NCBI RefSeq assembly: GCF_020857975.1
Contig: NZ_JACWUO010000011.1
Coordinates: 1 to 64,000, forward strand
Length of the DNA stretch: 64,000 nt
Direction of reading: 5' to 3'
Origin: Stenotrophomonas rhizophila
Lineage (GTDB): Bacteria; Pseudomonadota; Gammaproteobacteria; Xanthomonadales; Xanthomonadaceae
In this document: piece after piece, positions 18,069 to 28,993 of the stretch
Position numbering within the stretch: the stretch's first letter is position 1
How the letters are laid out: each line of letters opens with the position of its first letter
Program-made: the position numbers and the translations under genes
The notes under the pieces: model-generated
What the model was told of the DNA's origin: nothing
The model's database searches: none
The model's input: only the letters and a program-made list of their open reading frames with translations

Positions 18069-20477
18069 TCAACCCTCCGGCCCATCGGCCGCCTGTTTGA
18101 CCGCCGATAGGATAGCAGCCGACCGCGCCCGCTCCGCGGCATCCCACCAACGCGGCTGAAAAACCCGCTGTTCACGCACCTGCAGGCCTTCACGCCCCAG
18201 CCACACGCGCAGCGCGCCGCTGTCGGCGGTACTTAGCACTTCGGCGCCCACGCCCTGCCAGCGCGCCACCACGGCGGCACGCGGATGCCCAAAGCGGTTG
18301 CCATGCCCGGCCGAGACGATCGCCAGCTGCGGCGCCACCGCCTGCACCCAGGCCGGCGTGGAGGAACCGGCACTGCCGTGATGCGGCACGATCACCGCCT
18401 GCGCGCGCAGCGACTGCGGCGCGGCCTGCAGCAGCAGCGCCTCGCTGCGCGCGCCGATGTCGCCGGCCAGCAGGATCGCCCCATAGCCGGTGTCGATGCG
18501 CAGCACGCAGCTGCTTTCATTGCCCACGTAGCGGGCCGGGCCGGGCGGATGCAGGTAACGGAAACCCACCTCATCCCAGCGCCAGCCCTGCCCGGCCACG
18601 CACGGCTGGCTGAGGGCGACCGGCGCGCCGGCCGGCGCCTGCAGCGGCGGGGCGGCAAAGGCCCGGCGCACCGCCGCCACGCCGCCGGCATGGTCCTGGT
18701 CGGCATGACTGAGCACCACCCGGTCCAGCCGGCCCTCGCCCAATGCACGCAGGGTCGGCACCACGATCCGCTCGCCGGCATCGAAGCCTGCCTCGGCGGC
18801 CGGCCCGGCGTCGTACAGCAACTGGTGCCGGGCCGTGCGCACCCATACCGCCAGGCCCTGCCCCACATCCATCACCAGCAACTCCACCTCGCCCGGGCCT
18901 GGGCGCGCGCGGGCCGGCCACAACAACGGCAGGCACAACAGCAGCGCCGGCAGGCGCGCGCCACCACCCCGCGGCAGCAGCAGCCAGAACACCCCCAGCA
19001 ATGCCGCCAGCAGCGCCATGCGCCCGGCCTGTGGCAACCACCACAGGGCCAGTTCGCTGCGCGCGGCCCAGCCGAACAGCCACCAGCTGACCTGGAAACA
19101 CCACCCGGCCAGTTGCCAGGGCCAGCGCCCGGCACCGTCGACCAGCGCCTCCAGCGCGGTGCCGAGCAGGGCCAACGGCACCACCACCAGGCTCCACCAG
19201 GGAATCGCCAGCAGGTTCACCAGCGGCCCGGCGCGCGAGGCCTGGCCGAACCAGGCCACCCCCAGCGGCAGCAGCGCCAGCGTCGCCACCCCCTGCGCGC
19301 TCAGAAAGGTGCGCAGCCAGTGCTGGTCGCGCCCCGGCAGGCACCAGACCAGCCACAGCACGCCGGCAAAGCTGAGCCAGAACCCCGGCGCCAGCACCGA
19401 CAGCGGGTCCAACAGCAGCATCGCCAGCGCTGCCAGGGCCAGTGCCTGCCCCACCGTGGCCCGCCGCCGCGTGCAGCGCGCCGCGGCCACCACCGCGATC
19501 ATCAGCACCGTGCGCACCGTGGGCAGCGCGAAGCCGGCCACAGCGGCGTACAGCGCCGCCCCGGCCACCGCGCCGATGGCCGCCGCCAGCGGCCGTGGCC
19601 ACACCCGCCCCAGCAGCGGCAGTGCCCGCCAGCCCAGGGCGGCCAGCCAGGCGGCGACGCCGGCCACCAGACCGACATGAAAACCGGAGATGGCGACCAG
19701 GTGGGTCAGCCCCAGTGCGCGCAGATCGTCCCAGTCGGCCTGGCTCAAGCCCCGCGTATCACCCAGTGCCAGTGCCTGCACGAAGCGCGCGCCGTCGCCG
19801 CGCACCTGGCTGGCGATCGCCGTGGCCATGCGTTCGCGCCAGGCCGGCAGCCCGGTCGGCTCACCCAGTGCCTGCGCCGCCGGCGCCGGCCGCACATAGC
19901 CGGTACCGGCGATGCCCTCCAGCAGCGCGTGGCGCTCGGCGTCGAAACCGCCGGGATTGAGCAGGCCGCGCGGCGGCCGCAGGCGCGCGCTCAAGGCCCA
20001 GCGGGCACCGCCCTGCAAGTGCCGGCGTGCAGGCGGCGCAGCGCGCGTCCCCAGGTCATGCCAACCCAGCGCGAACACCCGCCCGCGCACCGCCGGTGGC
20101 ATCGCGGCGGTGTCATCGACCTGGAAACGGAAGCGGGTACTGCGCGGCCCATGCTCGGGCAGGCCGACCACCCTGCCCTGCAACGCGTACTCGGTGGCCG
20201 CAGCATGGGCCGGCAACTGCCGCTCCAGCGCGGCATGGCCGTGGACACCGGCCCAGCCCAGGCCGAACAGGGCCGCGCCCAACCAGCGCAGGCGTGACGG
20301 CCACAGCCACAGCGCCATCCCGGCGGCGACGCCGGCCAGCGCAGGGCCGCGTGGCAGCAATACCGGCGCGAACACCAGCAGGCACACCCCGCACAACAGT
20401 GCGGCCGCGCAGGCCTTGCCGAACACGGGCACAGGCGCAGGTGGTGGACTGTTTGCGATCTGATGCGACACTGACAT
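18069..20477 (-). CDS. comEC: DNA internalization-related competence protein ComEC/Rec2
   Basis: ComEC forms the inner-membrane channel for incoming single-stranded DNA in natural transformation. The roughly 802-residue protein has N-terminal membrane helices with a DUF4131-type soluble segment, the Competence (ComEC/Rec2) multi-helix domain beginning near 'LTHLVAISGFHVGLVAG', and a C-terminal metallo-beta-lactamase domain with 'RVVLSHADQDHAGG' (~585-600) and 'IVPHHGSAGSSTP'. The ATG at 20477 is preferred; a GTG at 20537 would add 20 residues. It heads the run comEC-exbB-exbD-msbA-lpxK. Confidence 0.95.
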   Translation of the reverse strand: MSVSHQIANSPPPAPVPVFGKACAAALLCGVCLLVFAPVLLPRGPALAGVAAGMALWLWPSRLRWLGAALFGLGWAGVHGHAALERQLPAHAAATEYALQGRVVGLPEHGPRSTRFRFQVDDTAAMPPAVRGRVFALGWHDLGTRAAPPARRHLQGGARWALSARLRPPRGLLNPGGFDAERHALLEGIAGTGYVRPAPAAQALGEPTGLPAWRERMATAIASQVRGDGARFVQALALGDTRGLSQADWDDLRALGLTHLVAISGFHVGLVAGVAAWLAALGWRALPLLGRVWPRPLAAAIGAVAGAALYAAVAGFALPTVRTVLMIAVVAAARCTRRRATVGQALALAALAMLLLDPLSVLAPGFWLSFAGVLWLVWCLPGRDQHWLRTFLSAQGVATLALLPLGVAWFGQASRAGPLVNLLAIPWWSLVVVPLALLGTALEALVDGAGRWPWQLAGWCFQVSWWLFGWAARSELALWWLPQAGRMALLAALLGVFWLLLPRGGGARLPALLLCLPLLWPARARPGPGEVELLVMDVGQGLAVWVRTARHQLLYDAGPAAEAGFDAGERIVVPTLRALGEGRLDRVVLSHADQDHAGGVAAVRRAFAAPPLQAPAGAPVALSQPCVAGQGWRWDEVGFRYLHPPGPARYVGNESSCVLRIDTGYGAILLAGDIGARSEALLLQAAPQSLRAQAVIVPHHGSAGSSTPAWVQAVAPQLAIVSAGHGNRFGHPRAAVVARWQGVGAEVLSTADSGALRVWLGREGLQVREQRVFQPRWWDAAERARSAAILSAVKQAADGPEG

Positions 20478-20631
20478 GCCGGTAGCCGGGCTGAAAACCG
20501 CATGCTTGGACAGACCGCGAAGCATCGCTATCGGCACGACCCGTGCGTGGGCGTCGGTGATTACCGCGTGTGGGGACCGCCTGAGGCAGCATAGGCACAG
20601 CGGGCTGCACCTGGCGTTGCATCGCCCACCG

Positions 20632-20988
20632 TTACAGCAGCACCTGCCGGGTCGAACGCAGGAACTGGTGGATGTCGTCCTCGGCCTGGGTATCGATCAT
20701 GTACACCGGGCGCTGGCCGTTGGGGCACAGCAGACGCGGCGTGGTGCCGAACAGCCGGCAGATCAGCGGCCGCTCGTGGTACACCTCGCAGCCGTGCTGG
20801 CCCAGGTAGGGGCAGCTCAACTCGGCCAGGGCCGCAGCGTGCTCGGCCTCGGTCTTGACCGGCAACCGCGCCATCTCCTCGCTGGCCACCGTCACCGGCC
20901 CGCAGCAATCGTGGCAGCCGACGATGCAACGGAACGAAGGAATGCGCTCGCGCAGCTGCAACAGCTTTTCGGTGTTCGCATACGGCAT
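20632..20988 (-). CDS. YkgJ-family cysteine cluster protein
   Basis: A 118-residue cytoplasmic protein with eight-cysteine-type spacing typical of the YkgJ/Fe-S or zinc cluster family (CxCxGxCC-like): CIVGCHDCCGP (C21, C25, C28, C29) and 'CPYLGQHGCEVYHERPLICR'. The biochemical role of the family is poorly defined; metal binding is inferred from the cysteines. The ATG at 20988 is preferred over a TTG 21 bases upstream. It lies between comEC and tRNA-Val on the same strand. Confidence 0.88.
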   Translation of the reverse strand: MPYANTEKLLQLRERIPSFRCIVGCHDCCGPVTVASEEMARLPVKTEAEHAAALAELSCPYLGQHGCEVYHERPLICRLFGTTPRLLCPNGQRPVYMIDTQAEDDIHQFLRSTRQVLL

Positions 20989-21068
20989 TGGCAGGCACCC
21001 CAGAAGCAAACGATCGCCGGCACGGGAATCGCGCCGGCAGGCAGCGCCGCCGAGCGGACCGGAACAAC

Positions 21069-21095
21069 AAAAAGGCCAGCGCGATGGCTGGCCTT
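21069..21095 (-). terminator. rho-independent terminator behind tRNA-Val
   Basis: Read on the minus strand, AAGGCCAGCC ATCGCG CTGGCCTT followed by a T run: an 8-bp GC-rich stem. It ends the tRNA-Val transcript 35 bases past its CCA. Confidence 0.85.
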
Positions 21096-21129
21096 CTTCG
21101 TTTCCACCCGCGCCTGCTGGAGGCCGGAG

Positions 21130-21204
21130 TGGTGGGCGGTACAGGGTTCGAACCTGTGACCCCTACCATGTCAAGGTAGTGCTCTACCGCTGAGCTAACC
21201 GCCC
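21130..21204 (-). tRNA. tRNA-Val (anticodon GAC)
   Basis: A minus-strand cloverleaf with acceptor stem GGGCGGT, anticodon stem CTACC/GGTAG around TTGACAT (anticodon GAC), T-arm GTTCGAACC and encoded CCA at 21130-21132. It is 75 nt with its own promoter and terminator. Confidence 0.97.
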
Positions 21205-21250
21205 GTTTCTTCCCGCTGCGCCGGCGCAATTGCGTCGGTGCAGGCCGCGT

Positions 21251-21279
21251 ATATTACGGGCGCCTCCCGGGAAGCGCAA
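21251..21279 (-). promoter_or_regulatory. sigma-70 promoter of tRNA-Val
   Basis: On the minus strand: -35 TTGCGC (21274-21279), 17-bp spacer, -10 TAATAT (21251-21256). The predicted start is about 40 bases before the mature tRNA 5' end. It lies in the uvrB-tRNA gap. Confidence 0.7.
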
Positions 21280-21310
21280 CTGTTTTGTGAAGGTATTTCG
21301 CCACCGGGGT

Positions 21311-23335
<2,025 letters not shown>

Positions 23336-23488
23336 GGTGCCGCCAATGCCCGGGCCCTCCAGTATACCGGGGGCAATGGTGACGGCCGGCTGAGAAGGTC
23401 GCCGACAACCGCGTGCGGCGGTCCCTGATGGGACGCGTTGGCTGTCCAGCGCAGGCTGATCTCCCGCCCCAACCTGCCGAGCCCGGCC

Positions 23489-24031
23489 ATGACCCGATCC
23501 GGACCCCCGCGCGCCGCCCCTGCCGGCGGCTGGACCCTGCTGGAGGCCATCACCGCGATGGTGGTACTGGCCACGCTGGCCTCGCTGGCCCTGCCGGCCG
23601 GCCAGCAGCTGCTGGACCGCCAGCGCGCGGCCAGTGCCCGGCACCTGGTCAGCAGCCACCTGGCGTTCGCCCGGCTGGCCGCGATCCAGCACCACGCGGA
23701 AATCAGCATGTGCCCGAGCAGCGACGGCGTGCGCTGCAGCGGCGACCCCAGCGGCTGGGCGCAGGGCTGGATCATCCGGCCCACCCGCGCCGGCGCGGCC
23801 ACCGAGGCCACGGTGCTGCGCCACCAGCAGCTGGACTACCCGCCCGGCTGGCACATCCAGTCCAGCATAGGCCGCGCGCATATCCGCTATCTGGCGGACG
23901 GCCGCGCACTGGGTACCAACCTGCAGTTGAAGATCTGCAGCGGCGATCATCTCTGGGGAAAGGTGGTGGTCAACAACAGCGGCCGGATCCGCTCCGAGCG
24001 CCTGGAGCAGGCCGGCGGTTGCCTGCCCTGA
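23489..24031 (+). CDS. FimT/GspH-like pseudopilin (orphan)
   Basis: A 180-residue type IV pilin-like protein: a short leader, prepilin cleavage site G^WTLLEAI (Trp where Phe is usual at +1, Glu at +5 present), the hydrophobic helix '[20 protein letters not shown]', and a C-terminal GspH-type domain with cysteines at MCP...VRC and near the end (KICSG, GGCLP). The ATG at 23489 is chosen because it gives a normal leader. It is transcribed divergently from uvrB and is separated by tRNA-Asn from the pil minor-pilin operon on the other strand, so it may supply another minor pilin. Confidence 0.85.
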   Translation: MTRSGPPRAAPAGGWTLLEAITAMVVLATLASLALPAGQQLLDRQRAASARHLVSSHLAFARLAAIQHHAEISMCPSSDGVRCSGDPSGWAQGWIIRPTRAGAATEATVLRHQQLDYPPGWHIQSSIGRAHIRYLADGRALGTNLQLKICSGDHLWGKVVVNNSGRIRSERLEQAGGCLP

Positions 24032-24061
24032 AGGTGCGGCGGCCGTTGCCGCACGGACACG

Positions 24062-24088
24062 AAAAAGCCGCGATTTCTCGCGGCTTTT
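24062..24088. terminator. bidirectional rho-independent terminator
   Basis: A perfect palindromic stem (AAAAGCCGCGA / TCGCGGCTTTT) with A and T runs on either side. It can end both the plus-strand pseudopilin transcript and the minus-strand tRNA-Asn transcript, which converge here. Confidence 0.85.
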
Positions 24089-24095
24089 CAGTATC

Positions 24096-24172
24096 TGGCG
24101 CCCGAAGTTGGACTCGAACCAACGACCCCCTGATTAACAGTCAAGTGCTCTAACCGGCTGAGCTATTCGGGC
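24096..24172 (-). tRNA. tRNA-Asn (anticodon GTT)
   Basis: A minus-strand cloverleaf, 77 nt: acceptor stem GCCCGAA, anticodon stem CTTGA/TCAGG around CTGTTAA (anticodon GTT), T-arm GTTCGAGTC, encoded CCA at 24096-24098. Confidence 0.97.
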
Positions 24173-24182
24173 GGGGAGGCGC

Positions 24183-24211
24183 ATTGTAATGGCGCTTTTG
24201 CCGAAGGGCAA
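24183..24211 (-). promoter_or_regulatory. sigma-70 promoter of tRNA-Asn
   Basis: On the minus strand: -35 TTGCCC (24206-24211), 17-bp spacer, -10 TACAAT (24183-24188), ending about ten bases before the tRNA. The -35 lies inside the loop side of a GCCGAAGG...CCTTCGGC hairpin (24200-24221) behind pilE, so pilE transcript end and tRNA start are packed together. Confidence 0.7.
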
Positions 24212-24262
24212 CACCTTCGGCGTTGCCTGCCCTGCACGCGGCCGCGCCCTGCCCGCACCGGT

Positions 24263-24673
24263 TTACCAGCACTCGCTCAAGGTGGTCTCGGCAGTCTTGC
24301 GGTTGGCCTGGTCGATGGTCATCTCGCCGCACTTGTCCTTGGCCTGGCTGCCCTGCGGGGTGGCGGTGATGGTGAAGGTGGACTGGGTCGTATCCACCTT
24401 CAGGTTGTAGTACGCGGTGCCGCCCTCGCGCGGCGACACCGTGTACGGCAGCGCGTAACCGGCGTAGGTGTTGGAGGAGGAATGCTGGCGCTCGGCGCGC
24501 TGGGCGTATTCCACCAGGTCGGCCTTGACCGCGCCGCGGCGGCTTTTGCGCACCTGGTCCAGGTACGACGGATAGGCGATGGCGCTGAGGACGGCGATCA
24601 CCCCGATCACCAGCATCAATTCGATCAAGGTGAAACCGGCCACCATCGACGGGGCTTTGCGGAGGCGATTCAT
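24263..24673 (-). CDS. pilE: type IV pilus pilin-like protein PilE
   Basis: A 136-residue pilin of the PilE/GspG-like minor-pilin type. The leader ends at G, then the canonical FTLIELMLVIGVIAVLSAIA helix with Glu at +5, followed by a conserved 'YPSYLDQVRKSRRGAVKADL' segment and two C-terminal cysteines (KDKCGEM, SECW) that can form the D-loop disulfide. The ATG at 24673 has an AGGA site; another in-frame ATG at 24697 would lengthen the leader to 21 residues. It is the last gene of the minor-pilin operon, behind pilY1. Confidence 0.92.
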   Translation of the reverse strand: MNRLRKAPSMVAGFTLIELMLVIGVIAVLSAIAYPSYLDQVRKSRRGAVKADLVEYAQRAERQHSSSNTYAGYALPYTVSPREGGTAYYNLKVDTTQSTFTITATPQGSQAKDKCGEMTIDQANRKTAETTLSECW

Positions 24674-24699
24674 GGTCGTGAGGTCCTGTTCTTTCATGG

Positions 24700-27600
24700 T
24701 CACTGCACCTGGCGCCAGGATTGGCGGCCACAGGGGTATGGCGCGTACATCGGCTCGCCACCGGCGACGCTGACCACCATCCAGCACGAGTTGCCGCCCG
24801 GCGGACCGGAGCCGCCGCCACTGCGCAGGCGTGGGATCGCCGAGACACCGACATCCTTGACCGGCGCAGTGCCGTTGGTCTTCAGCCCGACCGCGGCCGT
24901 GCCCTTACCCGGACTGGTACCCTCCGGGCTGCCGAAACGCATGTCCGACATCGCGCCGGCACCGGTCAGCGCCTCCACCCCGAACAGCCAGTTCGAGCCG
25001 CTGGTCGAGCAACCCACGGTCTCCCGGTTCGGCACATAGGTCGGCATGAACAGGGTGCCGCCGACGATGCTGGGGTTGCCGACGAAACGCTCGCCGGTGG
25101 TCGATGGCAGCACGATGGTCCAGCCACGCGCGTTGGCTGGCACGCTCCCGGCGGTCAGGGTGCGTTCCTCGCCGGTGGTCACCACCGAGTAGACCTGCAG
25201 GTTGGACGGCCCCAGCGTGGTGGCCGGGGCGCCGTTGCTGACATCGTTGACCCCGTACAGCGCCTGCTGCGAAGTGTCGGCCGTGTCGTTGTAGAAGGAG
25301 AAGCTGCCAGTACCGAAGAACAGCATCACCCCACCGCCGGCGCCGGTGGCGGCGGTCAGGCCGCCGGTGATTGGCTGGCGGTAGGTCAGCGTGTTGCTGC
25401 CCGAGGTTTCGGTATGGGTGGCGGTGGTGAACACCGGGGTGGTGATGCTGGTGGCCGCGCTGCGTAGGTCGAACTTCCACAACGCGCCGCGCTGGTCGGC
25501 CGCATACACGGTGTCGGCGGCGCCATCACGGCCGCGAGCGGTCTGGGTGGTACCACTCCAGCGGTCGATCGCCACGATGTTGCCCAGGCCGTTGCTGCCG
25601 GCCACAGTGGAACTGGCCTCAGCGGCCTCGATCATCGAGACGCTGCCGGTGACCATGTCCACCACGAACAGCACGGCCTTGCCGTTGACGCTGCCGTAAC
25701 CGTTGCCGAAGATCGCCTTCCACACCACGTTGGCACCCGAGCGGACCGGCACGATCACCGGCTTGCCCAACACGTGGCCGATGCTGTTGCGCACATCCAG
25801 CGACAGGCTGGTGTTGCGGTCGTTGATCTCCCACAGCACGTTGCCGGGGCCGAATTTGGTGGGATCGGTGACATCCAGCGCAAACACCGAGCGGCCGCCG
25901 GCGCCGGCAGTGCCGACCACGGCAGTGCGCCAGTTGACGCCATCGAACATGTCCGACACGGCCACAGGGCCATCGACGTAATAGCGGTGCTGGAATTTCT
26001 GACCGCTGGCGGAGGACTTGTACGGGAACAGCAGGTTGCCCATATGCCCCAATGCGGTGGCCGGGATATAGGCCAGGCGCTCCTTGCCGCCATCGGTGGT
26101 GTCCTGGCTGCTGCCGTTCATGCCGCCGTCGAAGCCGTGCAGCATGCCGTCGTTGGCGCCCACATAGACCATGTAGTTCTGGGTCTTGACCTTGGTCGCC
26201 AGGTAGTTGCCGTACGAGGTGGCCAGGCTGCCGCCGAGCTGGCGGAAACCGTAGTCGTCCAGCGGCGAACTGATCACCGGGTTGGAATTGATGATGTCCC
26301 CCAGCAGCGTGGTGCGATCGCGGAAGATGCCACCATTGCGTACTTCACGCGAGGCATCGCCGCGCAGGTAAGCAACCGCAGTAGCACTGGTGGCGCCGAG
26401 GGCGGTGAGGTTCTGCTCCTTAGTCGGGTCCTCAGTGCAGACCGCCAGCGGGCCCTGGCACAGATCGGCCAAGGCCACGTTGGTGCTGCTGAAATCCACT
26501 GCGGTGCCGTTCTTGTTCAGCACGATCTGGCGGCCGGTGGAACTCAGCTGCGTCGCCGCGTCCCAGACCTCGGTGTATTCGGCCACCTGGGTCTTGGGGT
26601 TGACGCTGACCTTGGAGGCGCGCAGCCGGCTGTACCAGTCGGTGCCCTCGTTGGCGATGTCGTAGCGCGGGATCACGCTGAGCGAGCCGGCGCCGATGCG
26701 CGCACCGGTCGACCCAATGCTGCCCGAGGGCGAGCCGCCGGCGCTGATCGAGGACAGCACGCGGCGCATCGCCGCGGTGACCTCGGCCGGGGTCTGCGCG
26801 TTGATGAATTCGCCGCGGCTGTTGATCGCCGCGTGCCACAGTTCGTCGATCACGGTACCGTCGTCCACCGCCACCGGGTTGCCGTTGCCGTCCCAGTTCG
26901 GCGGATTGGCATAGGGGTCGTCGGTCGCGGCCTGGTTGACGCCGTAGATCTTGCCCTGCGCACCCAGGGTGACGCCGTAGAAATTCATGTGCAGGTTGGT
27001 CTGGCAATCCAGCCGCTTCCATGCCGGGGTGGTGGGATCCAGCGTCTTGCATTGGTTGCTGACCGGTACCAGACCGGCCGGGAAGTCGGTATCGCTGCGC
27101 AGCGGCGTCCACGCGGCGCCGCCGTAGTAGGCCGCGGCCACGTCGGCGATGGTGTTGCTGTAGGCATCCTTGAACGGCGCGCCGACAAACGGCGTGACGC
27201 CGGTGCCGTCGGCGTTGGCATAGCCACTGACCGTACTGGAGGTATTGGTGTAGCCGTCGGTGAACAGCATGCCGCCGTTCTTCTGGCAGGCCAGCTTCAC
27301 CGGTGCGCCGTCATCGGTGCGCCGGAACTGCTTGCCCAGGTAGTCCACCGCCTGGCGGTTGGGGGTGCCGCCGGCCGGGGCCAGTTTGTAGATCTGGGTA
27401 TACAGGTCGGCCTTGTTGGAGGCCATGTCGTACATGGTCACCGGGCTGAGCTTGTTGATGGTGAAGTAGCCCACCCGCATGTTGTTGACATCCACCATCG
27501 CATGGCTGGCCGAACCAACCATGGCCAGGATGCGATTGCGGTGGTACTGGAACCAGTTGGCGAAGTTCTGGATCGCCGCGTTGTAGGCGGCGGTGCTGGC

Positions 27601-28452
27601 GTAGTTGGCGCTCTTGATCTGGTAGCGGCGCATGTTGCAGCTGGGGCCGCAGGCACCGGCGATCACCGGGCGATAGGTATCTTCGGTACGGTAACCGGCC
27701 GGCGCCGGGGCATTGGCCGGCAGGTAGAAGGTAGCCGGGAAGTAATCCACCGCAATGGTGGTATCACTGGTGATGCTGCGTGAAGCGGTACGCCACGCAT
27801 TGTTCTGGTAGTAGCGGGTACCGGTGCCGGTCAGGTCCGGGATCGTCATGCCGGCCACAAACTGGAAACTCTCGCCGGTGGTCGTGCGATTGCTGGTCAG
27901 ATCGTAGGCGACACCATTGCCATTGAAGCCACTGCGCGGATCGGCACGCGCGGCGGTAATGCTGGCATTGGCCCACAACGTACCGTTGGCATTGCGCCAG
28001 GGCTCATAGACTTCGCCGGGGTTGTAATAGCTGGCGTTATAGGTGGGCGAGCGCGCGAAGCCGAAGATGTCCAGCGGCGGAATCGCCCGGCCCGGGGAAT
28101 AGCTGGTGTTGAAGTTCGCGTGCGGATACAGGTACAGGTAGCAGTCGGTGGAATTATTGGAGCAGGCTTCACCGACGCTGGAGAACACCCCGGCCGAACG
28201 GAAGAAGCTGTGGGTGGTGGTGTTCCAGCGCATGCGTCCGTCGCCGCCGGGGAACATGCGCTCGAAGGTCATCGAGTTGGAGTCATCGACGGCCATGATG
28301 AACGCTGGCGGGGTCTGCACCAGGTTGTTGAGCGGCGCCTGGGCGAGTACGCCCTGGGCCTGGGCCGCCATCAGGCTGTAGATAAGGTAGCCGCCACCGG
28401 CCAGCAGCACCGCCGACGCGGCGAGCAGGGACTTGAACTTGCGCGACATCAT
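24700..28452 (-). CDS. pilY1: type IV pilus tip adhesin/assembly factor PilY1
   Basis: A 1250-residue secreted protein. An N-terminal hydrophobic segment (LLAASAVLLAGGGYLIYSLM) acts as signal or anchor; then 'AFIMAVDDSNSM' gives a von Willebrand A-like MIDAS motif (D-x-S-x-S); the C-terminal half is the PilY1 beta-propeller, with a calcium-loop-like stretch 'GRDGAADTVYAADQRGALWK'. PilY1 promotes pilus extension and carries surface sensing or adhesion functions in related bacteria. It lies 11 bases after pilX and directly before pilE. Length and order match the family. Confidence 0.95.
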   Translation of the reverse strand: MMSRKFKSLLAASAVLLAGGGYLIYSLMAAQAQGVLAQAPLNNLVQTPPAFIMAVDDSNSMTFERMFPGGDGRMRWNTTTHSFFRSAGVFSSVGEACSNNSTDCYLYLYPHANFNTSYSPGRAIPPLDIFGFARSPTYNASYYNPGEVYEPWRNANGTLWANASITAARADPRSGFNGNGVAYDLTSNRTTTGESFQFVAGMTIPDLTGTGTRYYQNNAWRTASRSITSDTTIAVDYFPATFYLPANAPAPAGYRTEDTYRPVIAGACGPSCNMRRYQIKSANYASTAAYNAAIQNFANWFQYHRNRILAMVGSASHAMVDVNNMRVGYFTINKLSPVTMYDMASNKADLYTQIYKLAPAGGTPNRQAVDYLGKQFRRTDDGAPVKLACQKNGGMLFTDGYTNTSSTVSGYANADGTGVTPFVGAPFKDAYSNTIADVAAAYYGGAAWTPLRSDTDFPAGLVPVSNQCKTLDPTTPAWKRLDCQTNLHMNFYGVTLGAQGKIYGVNQAATDDPYANPPNWDGNGNPVAVDDGTVIDELWHAAINSRGEFINAQTPAEVTAAMRRVLSSISAGGSPSGSIGSTGARIGAGSLSVIPRYDIANEGTDWYSRLRASKVSVNPKTQVAEYTEVWDAATQLSSTGRQIVLNKNGTAVDFSSTNVALADLCQGPLAVCTEDPTKEQNLTALGATSATAVAYLRGDASREVRNGGIFRDRTTLLGDIINSNPVISSPLDDYGFRQLGGSLATSYGNYLATKVKTQNYMVYVGANDGMLHGFDGGMNGSSQDTTDGGKERLAYIPATALGHMGNLLFPYKSSASGQKFQHRYYVDGPVAVSDMFDGVNWRTAVVGTAGAGGRSVFALDVTDPTKFGPGNVLWEINDRNTSLSLDVRNSIGHVLGKPVIVPVRSGANVVWKAIFGNGYGSVNGKAVLFVVDMVTGSVSMIEAAEASSTVAGSNGLGNIVAIDRWSGTTQTARGRDGAADTVYAADQRGALWKFDLRSAATSITTPVFTTATHTETSGSNTLTYRQPITGGLTAATGAGGGVMLFFGTGSFSFYNDTADTSQQALYGVNDVSNGAPATTLGPSNLQVYSVVTTGEERTLTAGSVPANARGWTIVLPSTTGERFVGNPSIVGGTLFMPTYVPNRETVGCSTSGSNWLFGVEALTGAGAMSDMRFGSPEGTSPGKGTAAVGLKTNGTAPVKDVGVSAIPRLRSGGGSGPPGGNSCWMVVSVAGGEPMYAPYPCGRQSWRQVQ

Positions 28453-28463
28453 TGCGGCGGCCC

Positions 28464-28988
28464 TCAGAGCTTGAACACGGTATCGATCGCCGATGACGAA
28501 GTGCCATCGGCGTTGGTATCTGCGGCATAACCGGTGATCTGGTAGACCGGGGTGGGTGCATCGAGCGGCTTGCCCATGTCCAGCGCGCCTTCGCCCTGGA
28601 TGCAGCCCTGGATCTGGCGCACCTTGACCAGCGGCTTGCTGCCCAGCCGGGAGCCGCGCACCCACGCCACCGGGTCGTAACCGTCATCGCAACGTTGTTC
28701 GATGTCGGCGCTGCTGACGATCGGGTCGCTGCCGGCCGCTTCGCGGTTGGCGATCTTCTCCACCGCGTCCTCGGCGCTGCGCACCGCGCCCTCGGAATTC
28801 TGGAAGGCCAGGTTGGTGGCGCGGTAGTTGGACGACATCTTTTCCTGCATGCCGGCCACCTGCATGCCGACCACGCCCAGCACCGCCAGCAGGATCAGCA
28901 TGATCAGGGCCACATACAGCACCGCGCCACGCTGATGGCGTGCCGGTGCTGCGCGCCGGGACCGGATCGAAGGGGTATGGGTGTTCAT
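28464..28988 (-). CDS. pilX: type IV pilus minor pilin PilX
   Basis: A 174-residue PilX-family protein. It has a long basic N-terminus, then 'HQRGAVLYVALIMLILLAVL', the PilX N-terminal helix, which lacks the usual Glu at +5 as expected for the family. The C-terminal domain contains two cysteines (QRCDDGYD and IQGCIQGEG). It lies 5 bases after pilW and 11 before pilY1, in the standard order. Minor pilins of this set prime pilus assembly in the inner membrane. Confidence 0.92.
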   Translation of the reverse strand: MNTHTPSIRSRRAAPARHQRGAVLYVALIMLILLAVLGVVGMQVAGMQEKMSSNYRATNLAFQNSEGAVRSAEDAVEKIANREAAGSDPIVSSADIEQRCDDGYDPVAWVRGSRLGSKPLVKVRQIQGCIQGEGALDMGKPLDAPTPVYQITGYAADTNADGTSSSAIDTVFKL

Positions 28989-28993
28989 GGCGG